Positions 1-5,796 of a stretch of DNA of 6,866 nucleotides are shown piece by piece. Below the pieces are notes generated by a model. That model was given only the letters and a program-made list of their open reading frames with translations. It was not told where the DNA came from and did no database searches. Made by a program: the position numbers and the translations under genes. Every line of letters begins with the position of its first letter. The stretch's first letter is position 1. The stretch is from Clostridia bacterium (GTDB lineage: Bacteria; Bacillota; Clostridia; Oscillospirales; CAG-272), in assembly GCA_017520365.1 (NCBI GenBank), contig JAFXFQ010000079.1, positions 1 through 6,866 of the forward strand, written 5' to 3'.

Positions 1-223
1 AAAAGGATGCAGAAGTCGTGATTGAGGTATCGTCGGCGTACAAAGGTACGTCAGAGACCTCAATCGCGGCTAAAAATCCGCATTTAATATCGAAATCCGC
101 CGATTTTTCGGCGGATTTCTAACTTTTTTATCTTAAAAATTTATTTTTTTGATTTGTCTTTTGTCGCGGATTTTGTTCTGCGCCTTTTTCGACAGTCTGA
201 AGCCTATCCGTGAGGATAGGCTT
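1..223 (+). repeat. Left copy of an inverted multi-hairpin repeat element (possible structured RNA)
   Basis: This stretch matches, in reverse complement, the region 5635-5872. Blocks shared exactly are positions 2-12 (with 5861-5871), 31-50 (with 5823-5842) and the 28 bp at 177-204 (with 5659-5686). The first two blocks are separated by 18 nt in both copies. Read on the plus strand, 17-28 pairs with 57-68 (12 pairs, one of them G-U). It encloses a conserved apical part in which CGTAC (37-41) and GTACG (46-50) close an AAAG loop. A terminator-like hairpin follows at 93-118, and a second hairpin at 201-222. The stem sequences differ from the right copy but still pair. The element may extend left of the window. 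I do not recognise it as a named family. It could be a small non-coding RNA, a 3'-UTR element or a non-autonomous repeat. Confidence 0.7.
93..130 (+). terminator. Rho-independent terminator-like hairpin
   Basis: AAATCCGCCGA (93-103) and TCGGCGGATTT (108-118) form a perfect 11-bp stem with a TTTT loop. A T-rich tail with TTTTTT follows at 125-130. It would end transcription entering from the left, or the structured RNA proposed for 1-70. In the right element copy the equivalent place is taken by a hairpin of different sequence (5771-5796). Confidence 0.75.
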
Positions 224-230
224 TTCCTTT
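201..230 (+). terminator. Terminator-like hairpin following the 28-bp shared block
   Basis: AGCCTATCC (201-209) and GGATAGGCT (214-222) form a perfect 9-bp stem with a GTGA loop, followed by a pyrimidine-rich tail (TTTTCCTTT). The 5' arm begins inside the 28-bp block shared with 5659-5686. The rest of the stem differs from the right copy but stays complementary. It would insulate the downstream operon from read-through. Confidence 0.6.
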
Positions 231-247
231 GCCATTTTCCTTTGCCA
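222..247 (+). repeat. Two tandem copies of a 13-bp pyrimidine-rich unit
   Basis: TTTTCCTTTGCCA occurs at 222-234 and again directly at 235-247. It is a simple tandem duplication in the tail of the hairpin at 201-222. No function is evident, and replication slippage could have produced it. Confidence 0.7.
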
Positions 248-304
248 TCTCCGTTTTCGTTTTGTTCCCTTTTTGAAACGTGGGGAGCGGAGCCTTTTTT
301 GTTC

Positions 305-313
305 TGCTATATT
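305..313 (+). promoter_or_regulatory. Candidate extended -10 promoter for the phage-type operon
   Basis: TGC followed by TATATT (308-313) resembles an extended -10 element 53 bp upstream of the first operon ATG. No good -35 lies at the right distance: TTGAAA at 273-278 is 29 bp away, which is too far. It is the best promoter candidate between the hairpin at 201-222 and the gene at 367, but it is weak. The operon could instead be driven from left of the window or by a dedicated activator or sigma factor. Confidence 0.3.
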
Positions 314-366
314 AGGATCGGCTATCCGAAGGCAATTGGAGGCTCGGCACATAAAAAGGAGGTTTT

Positions 367-879
367 ATGTCAGATTACACTATTGACGTCAGAGATGCGG
401 GCGGTACCCTGCAGACAGAGCGGTTTCGCGTTGGCGATAGCGGGCTGCGCACTCTGACATTTCATTTAACGGACGGGAAGAATGCATTTTCCCTTCCCGA
501 CGATTGTATCGCCACACTTTATGCACGTCTGCCCTCAGGGACAACGTTTTTTGAAAGCCTGGGCATTTCGGGTGATACCTTGACCTATACTCCCGTGGGA
601 GGAGAGAGCACTCCCTCCGTCACCTCTGAGGCAGGACAAGTGCATTGCGAGATACGCATTACCACGGTGAAAGGAAAGCTTATCACCTGCCCGTCCTTCT
701 CTTTTGTGGTGGAGGACGTTTTGCAGGATGACGGGGCCGTGGAGGCTGAGAGCTCCTTTTCCGCGCTTACCGATGCTCTTGGCAGAGTCCTTGAGGCAGA
801 GAGCGGCCTTGATTCAAAGGTAGATGCCGATTGGGTGCGTAGCTACGTTGACGAGGCTATCGTGGAAGGAGAGTGGTAA
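367..879 (+). CDS. Phage baseplate upper protein-like (BppU N-terminal type)
   Basis: The 170-residue product is probably a structural part of the phage baseplate or receptor-binding assembly that attaches to the host surface. Residues about 25-115 resemble the beta-rich N-terminal domain of BppU-type proteins (DUF2479-like). The pattern is a stretch such as LTDGKNAFSLPDDCIATLYA, then LPSGTTFFE, then a strand pair ending near FSFVVED. Residues about 125-170 look helical and charged and end in WVRSYVDEAI, which suggests a linker or trimerisation segment. Full-length BppU proteins are usually longer and carry a receptor-binding C-terminus; that part is missing here and may be supplied by the next gene. 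AAAAGGAGG at 355-363 is well placed for the ATG at 367. It is the first gene of a five-gene operon and is preceded by terminators, not by other tail genes. The family call is by pattern recognition, without an alignment. Confidence 0.7.
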   Translation: MSDYTIDVRDAGGTLQTERFRVGDSGLRTLTFHLTDGKNAFSLPDDCIATLYARLPSGTTFFESLGISGDTLTYTPVGGESTPSVTSEAGQVHCEIRITTVKGKLITCPSFSFVVEDVLQDDGAVEAESSFSALTDALGRVLEAESGLDSKVDADWVRSYVDEAIVEGEW

Positions 880-880
880 C

Positions 881-1402
881 GTGGCAACTGCAAAAGAAAA
901 GCTCACAGCACTTGCGGATGCTGTGAGAGAAAAAACGGGAGAGGGCGGCAAGCTCTCCCTTGACAGAATGACCGCGCTCATCAAAGCACTTTCCGTGGGA
1001 GAGGGCGACCTTCCCGATGGCTGGGACACGGGATCATTCACCTTTTCGGAGGATACTCTGGGCGATGAAAACGAGAACGGCATCTTTATCGACCACAAGC
1101 TTGGTAAGATTCCGAATTTCGTCTTTATATGGCTCAATGATCCGCTTGCAATGGGAAGAAACCAATGGAGGGCGATTGTAAAGTACAATCTCGGAGAAGA
1201 CGTTGACGAAGAAACGGGAGAGGTTACACCTTCATATTTTGACGTAGTCGGTATGAGAATGTCAAACGCAACTCACACCGCTACGCGAGTCAGCCCCGAT
1301 TGGCTTGACCGCACCGATGCCTTTTATCTTCCCTACTACACTTCGACCTATTACAAGGCAGGCTATACATACAACTGGCTTGCTGTGAGATTTGAGGAGT
1401 AA
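881..1402 (+). CDS. Phage tail tip / fibre-like protein, GTG start
   Basis: The preferred start is GTG 881. AAGGAGAG at 866-873 lies 7 nt upstream, and the start follows the previous stop by 1 nt. An in-frame ATG at 824 would overlap the previous gene by 56 bp and has no ribosome binding site. The 173-residue product opens with a helical motif (TAKEKLTALADAVREKTGEG, then KLSLDRMTALI) common at the N-terminus or as a repeat in tail and fibre proteins of Clostridia phages. The remainder, from FTFSED onward, looks all-beta and includes IDHKLGKIPNFVFIWL, similar to 'HGLG..P..V' strands of phage fibre-tip domains. It is rich in Tyr, Trp and Thr near the C-terminus (YLPYYTSTYY), as expected for a surface-binding domain. 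It probably completes host recognition with the BppU-like protein upstream. The tail-protein call is fairly firm, but the receptor is unknown. Confidence 0.65.
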   Translation: MATAKEKLTALADAVREKTGEGGKLSLDRMTALIKALSVGEGDLPDGWDTGSFTFSEDTLGDENENGIFIDHKLGKIPNFVFIWLNDPLAMGRNQWRAIVKYNLGEDVDEETGEVTPSYFDVVGMRMSNATHTATRVSPDWLDRTDAFYLPYYTSTYYKAGYTYNWLAVRFEE

Positions 1403-1405
1403 GGT

Positions 1406-1747
1406 ATGAGCAATATAACTATCGGAGTAATATGGAGCTCTGTTCTTGCCGCGGCATCAGCCTTTGTTCTCCTCTGTACTGCATTTGAGAAGATAGTAAA
1501 AGCCCGAAAGGCTGCCAAGGCTCCGAACATCAGGCAGGAGGAAAGGATTTCTGCTCTTGAAATATGGAAGGAGAAGGTGGAAAAGAGGCTCTCAAACGAT
1601 GACAACCGCCTACGTGATATTGAGAAGGGGGACAGAGCTACACAAAGAGCCTTGCTTGCTCTCCTCGACCACGGCATTGACGGAAACAATATCAAGCAGA
1701 TGCAGGATGCCAAAGAGGAGCTGCAGAATCATTTGATCAACAGATAG
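1406..1747 (+). CDS. Membrane-anchored coiled-coil protein of phage lysis module
   Basis: The 113-residue product has one N-terminal hydrophobic segment (residues about 5-27, IGVIWSSVLAAASAFVLLCT region). A basic stretch (KIVKARKAAKAP) follows, then a charged helix with heptad-like spacing (about 40-75, EERISALEIWKEKVEKRL). The C-terminus contains RATQRALLALLDHGIDGN, a pattern I associate with uncharacterised proteins next to holins in Firmicutes phages. GAGGAG (1394-1399), inside the end of the upstream gene, is 6 nt from the ATG. The topology resembles XhlA-like membrane-associated lysis accessories, but I see no clear family match. It most likely helps the holin or couples lysis to the envelope. 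The TAG stop overlaps the Shine-Dalgarno sequence of the next gene. Confidence 0.7.
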   Translation: MSNITIGVIWSSVLAAASAFVLLCTAFEKIVKARKAAKAPNIRQEERISALEIWKEKVEKRLSNDDNRLRDIEKGDRATQRALLALLDHGIDGNNIKQMQDAKEELQNHLINR

Positions 1748-1758
1748 GAGGTACTTGA

Positions 1759-1944
1759 ATGAAAGAGCTTGTAAAAAATATCGCTCGGCTTGTCAAGGTA
1801 AAGACCCTCGTCACGGTTTGCGTTCTGGCAGTTTTTGCCGTGCTCAGCCTTAGGGGAGAGATCTCCCCCGATAACGTGCAAACGGTTGCTGTGATGGTGG
1901 TCTCCTTCTATTTCGGCACTCAGCACGAGAAAAAGGAGGGGTAA
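1759..1944 (+). CDS. Small holin candidate
   Basis: The 61-residue product has two hydrophobic segments, residues about 14-32 (KVKTLVTVCVLAVFAVLSL region) and about 41-54 (QTVAVMVVSFYFG). A basic N-terminus (KELVKNIARLVKVK) and a charged C-terminus (HEKKEG) flank them. This size, topology and position directly before an endolysin fit a phage holin with two membrane spans, which would open the membrane so the amidase can reach the wall. AGGAGG (1746-1751) lies 7 nt before the ATG. I cannot assign a named holin family. It could also be a holin partner acting with the preceding membrane protein. Confidence 0.65.
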   Translation: MKELVKNIARLVKVKTLVTVCVLAVFAVLSLRGEISPDNVQTVAVMVVSFYFGTQHEKKEG

Positions 1945-1946
1945 CG

Positions 1947-2990
1947 ATGGAGATCATCAAGAATCTTGTCTCTCCCGAGAAATACCACATAAAGTGTCCC
2001 TATAATATGACGCCCGAGGGGTACTGCGTGCATAACACGGCAAACGATGCCTCTGCCCGTAACGAGATCGCATATATGATCAGCAATGACCTTTATACCT
2101 CATATCATTACGCAATTGACGATAAGGAGGTAGTTCAAGGCATTGCCGAGAATCGCAACGGCTGGCACGCAGGTGACGGTGTCGGCGGCAGGGGAAACAG
2201 AAGGTACATCGGCATCGAGATATGCTATTCTCTTTCGGGCGGCGAAAGATTTACAGCCGCCGAGAAAAGGGCAGCACAGTTCATTGCCGAGGGTCTGAGG
2301 GCAAAAGGCTGGGGCATTGAATGTGTCAAGAAGCATCAGGATTTTGATGGGAAATACTGCCCCCATCGCACCCTTGATATGGGCTGGCAGAGGTTTCTCG
2401 ATATGATAAGAGCTCATCTCTACGAGCCGGGCAGGCTCTCCGGCACCGATAAGAGCCGAGGTGCGGATGAGCTTATCCTCTACTTAAGGGGTCCAAAGAA
2501 AAATGGCCGCACCGGTACCAATATGTGGGGCTACGAGGTGGCCATCGATAAAAATGGCGTTGTCCTTGAAAACCCTCACTATTCGGGCAACACGAAGATC
2601 CCCGAGGGCGGCAAGGTGCTTTCCGGTCACGGTAAGGCGGGTGAATGGATATACAAGAACATTAAAAAGGGCTATCACGTTTGGTTTGATACTCACGCCC
2701 ACGTTTCGGGGGGTGTTCACCACTCCGTTGACCACTTTAACGGCATCCGCGAGGCGGACGAGCTTGTAATATACGACAAGGGTGCTGCCTCCAACACGAA
2801 TATGTGGGGCTGGGAGGTGGCCGTCAACGCCAAGGGGCACGTTGTGAAAAAGCGTTACGGTGGCAAAACAGATATCCCCGAAGGCGGCTTCGTTCTCAGC
2901 GGCCATGGCAAGGCCTCATCGTGGATAAACAAGCACGTGAGGGTAAGCGACTGTGTGAAGATATTGGGTAATATAGTTAAAATAGGTTAA
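1947..2990 (+). CDS. Endolysin: N-acetylmuramoyl-L-alanine amidase (Amidase_2 / PGRP fold) with duplicated C-terminal module
   Basis: The 347-residue product should cleave the amide bond between N-acetylmuramic acid and L-alanine in peptidoglycan, releasing phage progeny. Residues about 10-155 form an Amidase_2 domain. H29 (in CVHNTAND), H130 and C138 (in KKHQDFDGKYCPH) match the zinc ligands of T7 lysozyme (H17, H122, C130). Y53 and K136 match its catalytic Y46 and K128, and the H-x5-K-x-C spacing is preserved. The usual WHAG motif is at 73-76. No signal peptide is visible, consistent with holin-dependent export. After a short linker, residues about 172-248 and 269-340 are two related copies of one module (TNMWG.EVA, then IPEGG..LSGHGKA..WI), probably for cell-wall binding. 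AGGAGGGG (1934-1941) lies 5 nt before the ATG. No terminator is visible after the stop, so read-through toward the gene at 3071 is possible. Confidence 0.92.
   Translation: MEIIKNLVSPEKYHIKCPYNMTPEGYCVHNTANDASARNEIAYMISNDLYTSYHYAIDDKEVVQGIAENRNGWHAGDGVGGRGNRRYIGIEICYSLSGGERFTAAEKRAAQFIAEGLRAKGWGIECVKKHQDFDGKYCPHRTLDMGWQRFLDMIRAHLYEPGRLSGTDKSRGADELILYLRGPKKNGRTGTNMWGYEVAIDKNGVVLENPHYSGNTKIPEGGKVLSGHGKAGEWIYKNIKKGYHVWFDTHAHVSGGVHHSVDHFNGIREADELVIYDKGAASNTNMWGWEVAVNAKGHVVKKRYGGKTDIPEGGFVLSGHGKASSWINKHVRVSDCVKILGNIVKIG
2460..2966 (+). repeat. Duplicated domain-coding segment inside the endolysin gene
   Basis: Codons 172-248 (2460-2690) and 269-340 (2751-2966) encode two copies of one module. Shared features are an ADEL[IV][IL]Y start, TNMWG[YW]EVA[IV], a Gly turn, then IPEGG.VLSGHGKA..WI. 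TNMWG is offset by 93 residues between copies. Copy 2 is shorter near its N-terminus, and copy 1 has an insertion (RGPKKNGRTG). The copies have diverged well beyond a recent duplication. The role is unproven; envelope binding is the likely one for a tandem C-terminal module of an endolysin. Confidence 0.8.
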
Positions 2991-3005
2991 TATTCCCCTT
3001 GTCCC

Positions 3006-3034
3006 TTGATTTCCTTATTTTGTTATGGTATCAT
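3006..3034 (+). promoter_or_regulatory. Sigma-A-type promoter of the phosphorylase gene
   Basis: TTGATT (3006-3011) and TATCAT (3029-3034) are separated by 17 bp. A TG at 3026-3027 makes it an extended -10. Transcription would start near 3041 and give a leader of about 30 nt before the ATG at 3071. This sets the phosphorylase apart from the phage operon as its own transcription unit. Confidence 0.7.
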
Positions 3035-3045
3035 AATTTATGATA
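3029..3045 (+). promoter_or_regulatory. Palindromic operator candidate over the -10 and start site
   Basis: TATCATAA (3029-3036) and TTATGATA (3038-3045) are perfect inverted repeats around a single T. The palindrome covers the whole -10 hexamer and the predicted start of transcription, a classic position for repressor binding, here probably sugar-responsive. As an RNA hairpin it would be very weak, so a DNA-level role is favoured. The regulator is not identifiable from the window. Confidence 0.5.
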
Positions 3046-3070
3046 GACAAAATACAAAGGAGAGATAACA

Positions 3071-5614
3071 ATGGACAAGAACACCGTACTTTCCCTTCTT
3101 AATGAGACCAAAAAGGCTGAGGCCGAGGGCAGCGGCAAGCTTCCCCGCAACAGCTTTTATCTTGACTACGATAAGGTAGTCTGCTGTGAGCGTGAGATCG
3201 GCGAGAGCCGCTACCCCTACGACACCGACGGCCTCGTAGTCTGGCTTCGCTCCACAGGCTTCATCGACTCTCTTGAGTCCACCTTCCAGATCTTTAAAAC
3301 AGCAAACTTCGGCGAGGAAAGCGCCGTTTCCTTCTTCGGCGGAATCAAGAACGGCGAGGGTGACTACACTCCCGTTTCCGTAACAGGTGCCTCCCGTCAG
3401 GCTATTGAGCCCGGCGTAAAGCGCTACATCGTATATTCCGTAAAGCACGCATGGTGCATCACCGAGGCAGACGGCCTCGTGTTTGCACTCCGCCTCTTCG
3501 TCGATTCCAAAAAGCACATCCACTTCACTCTCATGGGTATCAACAATACCGATGAGACAAAGGAGTTTTACCTTGCATCCTTTATGGAGGCAATGCTCCG
3601 CTACAACGAGTTTGAAAAGTTCTGGGACCGTCTCACAAAGTATGGTACTATTACAGATAACGGCACAACCGTTCTCAAGAGCCGCAATGGCGCTACCACC
3701 GACTGCGTTGTTATCAACAAGAAGGTGACCGACGGTAATTGCACAAAGGTATCCTCAACAGCGGCCCGCGGAGATTTCCTTGGCGTTAAGGGCCTTTCCG
3801 TTGCAACGAGCCGCTCTCTCAGACGCGGTTATTTTGCAAAGGAGGCTAAGAACGTAGCTACCACCGATCTTCCCTGTGCGGCTGACATCTTCCATATGGT
3901 TACAGAGGCGGGCGAGACTGCAAGAGTTGACTACGATCTTTACGTTTGCCACTCCGAAGAGGAGGCAATGGCAAACACCACTCTTGATATTTGCGCTGAC
4001 TGCATCGATGCAGACCTTGAGATGATCGAAACTGCCGAGAAGAGCGCGTTTGACAATATCAAGGTCCGCTTTGAAAACTGGAAGAGCGGTAAGGTGGATG
4101 CCGACACCTTCAACAAATTCTTCCGCACCGTTCAGAAGCAGACAAGCGTTTGCGCTCACGGTAAGAACTATGCAGGCGCATATCTGGGAATCCGTGACGT
4201 GTTCCAGCAGCTTGAGGGTGCTCTTATCTGGCAGCCTGAGCTTTCAAGAGAAAAGATACTCAATGCTCTCAACTGTATTCTCGTTACAGGCCGTCCCCCC
4301 AGAATGTTCTCCGTTCCCGATGACCCCAAGGCACCTGTGCCCGTATCCCTTGAAAAGTATATTGACCAGGGTGTTTGGGTAATATCCACTGTTTATACAT
4401 ATCTTGCATATACAAATGACTGGTCCATTCTCGATGAGGTCTGTGGCTATATTGAGGCAGGCGAGGACGAGATATGGACAAGCGCCAAGAGAAGCGAGGA
4501 AAGAGATACCGTTCTTTGCCACCTTCTCAGAATCATGGGCTACCTTTTCTCCAAGATCGATACAGAGTACGGCACAGGCTGTGTTCGCGTTCTTTTCGGT
4601 GACTGGAACGATGCGCTGGACGGCCTTGGTGATACAGAGGACGAGGGCGAGGAATTCGGCAGCGGCGTTACCGTTATGGCAACTCTTCAGTTCTACCAGA
4701 ATCTTCGTGAGATGACAGAGATCCTTACAAAGGTCGGCGGATACGATGCTGAGATCGCAAAGTACAAGGCTGCTGCTGCGGCTCTTGAAAAGGGCCTTGA
4801 GGAGCACGCCATCGTTACAAATGAGGCAGGCGAGAGAAAGATCATCCACGGATGGGGCGACAAGATCGGATATAAGGTCGGCTCATGGAGCGACCCTGAT
4901 GGCGCATCCCGCTACTCTCTCACATCCAATTCCTTCTGGGCTATCACAAAGTTCCTTCGCCGCGATCCCTCCCTCAAGAGCTCTATTATGGCTTGTATGA
5001 ACGCAGTTTCATCAATGTACGGTCTCAAGACCTTTGACGTAGCGTTCCCCCGCGACTGCAAGGGCGTCGGCCGTATTGCCGCCATCGTTCCCGGCACCTA
5101 CGAGAACAGTTGTGCTTACGCACACGGAAGCCTTTTCGGCACAATGGCTCTCTTTGAAATGGGCGAGAGCGAGCGTGCTTGGAGAGAGATCGAAAAAACT
5201 GCGGTCATCACCCACGATAACTGCACTATGTCCAGCTTTGTAATGCCCAACTCCTATTGTGAGAACGCAGATTACGGTATGGACGGTGAGTCCATGGGCG
5301 ACTGGCATACAGGAAGCGGAGCAGTGCTCGTTAAGGAGACCATCCGCTACGGCTTCGGTATTCATCCCTCCATCGACGGTGTCCGCATCCAGCCCCCTGC
5401 ATATTTCCCTGCAGAGCGCGCTGAGATCACACTAAACGTCAAGGGCGCAAGTCTTACTCTCACCTATGAGGACAAGAAGAACGGTACAAGAAACGTTGTT
5501 ATCGAGGGCGCTGACGGCTACACCGAGGAGTTTGACAGCCTTATGAACACCACCTGCTACTACATCCCTGCAGAGAAGCTCACCGATAAGGTGACTGTCA
5601 AGATCACTGACTGA
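3071..5614 (+). CDS. GH94-family glycoside phosphorylase (cellobiose phosphorylase-like)
   Basis: The 847-residue product, close to the usual GH94 length, is a predicted cytoplasmic inverting phosphorylase. Such enzymes split a beta-linked disaccharide or oligosaccharide with phosphate to give an alpha-sugar 1-phosphate, saving ATP. Residues about 1-320 form the beta-sandwich N-terminal half, and about 340-770 the (alpha/alpha)6 barrel. IRDVFQQ (374-380) resembles the 'RD..Q' motif of the family. GDWNDALD (510-517) holds the acidic residues of the general-acid region. PGTYENSCAYAHGSL (674-688) and DWHTGSGA (744-751) match the His and Thr-Gly phosphate-site motifs. The tail from about 770 is a beta cap. 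No signal peptide is visible. AAAGGAGAG (3056-3064) precedes the ATG by 6 nt, and the gene has its own promoter and operator. No transporter is adjacent. The substrate is unresolved: cellobiose, laminaribiose, chitobiose and cellobionate enzymes share this fold. Confidence 0.82.
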   Translation: MDKNTVLSLLNETKKAEAEGSGKLPRNSFYLDYDKVVCCEREIGESRYPYDTDGLVVWLRSTGFIDSLESTFQIFKTANFGEESAVSFFGGIKNGEGDYTPVSVTGASRQAIEPGVKRYIVYSVKHAWCITEADGLVFALRLFVDSKKHIHFTLMGINNTDETKEFYLASFMEAMLRYNEFEKFWDRLTKYGTITDNGTTVLKSRNGATTDCVVINKKVTDGNCTKVSSTAARGDFLGVKGLSVATSRSLRRGYFAKEAKNVATTDLPCAADIFHMVTEAGETARVDYDLYVCHSEEEAMANTTLDICADCIDADLEMIETAEKSAFDNIKVRFENWKSGKVDADTFNKFFRTVQKQTSVCAHGKNYAGAYLGIRDVFQQLEGALIWQPELSREKILNALNCILVTGRPPRMFSVPDDPKAPVPVSLEKYIDQGVWVISTVYTYLAYTNDWSILDEVCGYIEAGEDEIWTSAKRSEERDTVLCHLLRIMGYLFSKIDTEYGTGCVRVLFGDWNDALDGLGDTEDEGEEFGSGVTVMATLQFYQNLREMTEILTKVGGYDAEIAKYKAAAAALEKGLEEHAIVTNEAGERKIIHGWGDKIGYKVGSWSDPDGASRYSLTSNSFWAITKFLRRDPSLKSSIMACMNAVSSMYGLKTFDVAFPRDCKGVGRIAAIVPGTYENSCAYAHGSLFGTMALFEMGESERAWREIEKTAVITHDNCTMSSFVMPNSYCENADYGMDGESMGDWHTGSGAVLVKETIRYGFGIHPSIDGVRIQPPAYFPAERAEITLNVKGASLTLTYEDKKNGTRNVVIEGADGYTEEFDSLMNTTCYYIPAEKLTDKVTVKITD

Positions 5615-5634
5615 CAGTGCTCAAAAGAACAAAG

Positions 5635-5666
5635 CTGAAGCCCTCCGAATACTCGGAGGGCTTCAG
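5635..5666. terminator. Strong hairpin after the phosphorylase gene, probably bidirectional
   Basis: CTGAAGCCCTCCGA (5635-5648) and TCGGAGGGCTTCAG (5653-5666) form a perfect 14-bp stem with an ATAC loop, 20 nt after the phosphorylase stop. A pyrimidine-rich tail is present only on the minus strand (CTTTGTTCTTTTG). The plus-strand side lacks a T run, so the best fit is termination of leftward transcripts, with plausible 3'-end protection of the rightward mRNA. It is the counterpart of the hairpin at 201-222. Confidence 0.6.
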
Positions 5667-5770
5667 ACTGTCGAAAAAGGCGCAGACCGCAAAAGTGTCA
5701 AAACAAAGACAGCCAAGTTTTAGCTTTAACCGTAAAAGGTAATTCAACTAAAAATCAAAGTCATATTAAA

Positions 5771-5796
5771 GAAAGCCCCTGATTTCAGGGGCTTTC
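5771..5796. terminator. Bidirectional terminator-like hairpin between convergent genes
   Basis: GAAAGCCCCTG (5771-5781) and CAGGGGCTTTC (5786-5796) form an 11-bp GC-rich stem with an ATTT loop. The arms begin with AAA and end with TTT, and T-rich stretches lie beyond both sides. It can therefore act on both strands, for the phosphorylase (plus) and the regulator or repeat RNA (minus). It sits at the same place in the element as the hairpin at 93-118. Confidence 0.65.

Noticed and set aside
128..352. A minus-strand frame of 74 codons with a basic composition
   Set aside because: It runs through both the 28-bp shared block and the terminator hairpin at 201-222, is Lys/Arg-rich from A-rich DNA, and has no ribosome binding site or recognisable domain.
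1..366. CRISPR array or tRNA gene in the left intergenic region
   Set aside because: There are no regularly spaced direct repeats and no cloverleaf. The structure seen is hairpins and a single 13-bp tandem duplication.
824..880. Upstream ATG start (824) for the second phage gene
   Set aside because: It would overlap the BppU-like gene by 56 bp and lacks a Shine-Dalgarno sequence, whereas GTG 881 has AAGGAGAG at 7 nt spacing and directly follows the upstream stop.
1745..1762. TAG at 1745-1747 read as Gln, extending the gene to a TGA that overlaps the holin ATG
   Set aside because: The overlap is suggestive, but the TAG lies in the holin Shine-Dalgarno region, the extension (EVLE) is only four residues beyond it, and the protein ends naturally at INR. 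One coincidence does not support recoding.
2484..2906. Minus-strand open frame of 140 codons inside the endolysin gene
   Set aside because: It is a shadow of the duplicated C-terminal module on the coding strand and has no independent support.
4244..4849. Long minus-strand open frame of 201 codons inside the phosphorylase gene
   Set aside because: It is antisense to a clear GH94 coding region with conserved motifs, and composition explains the open frame. No ribosome binding site or domain is visible.
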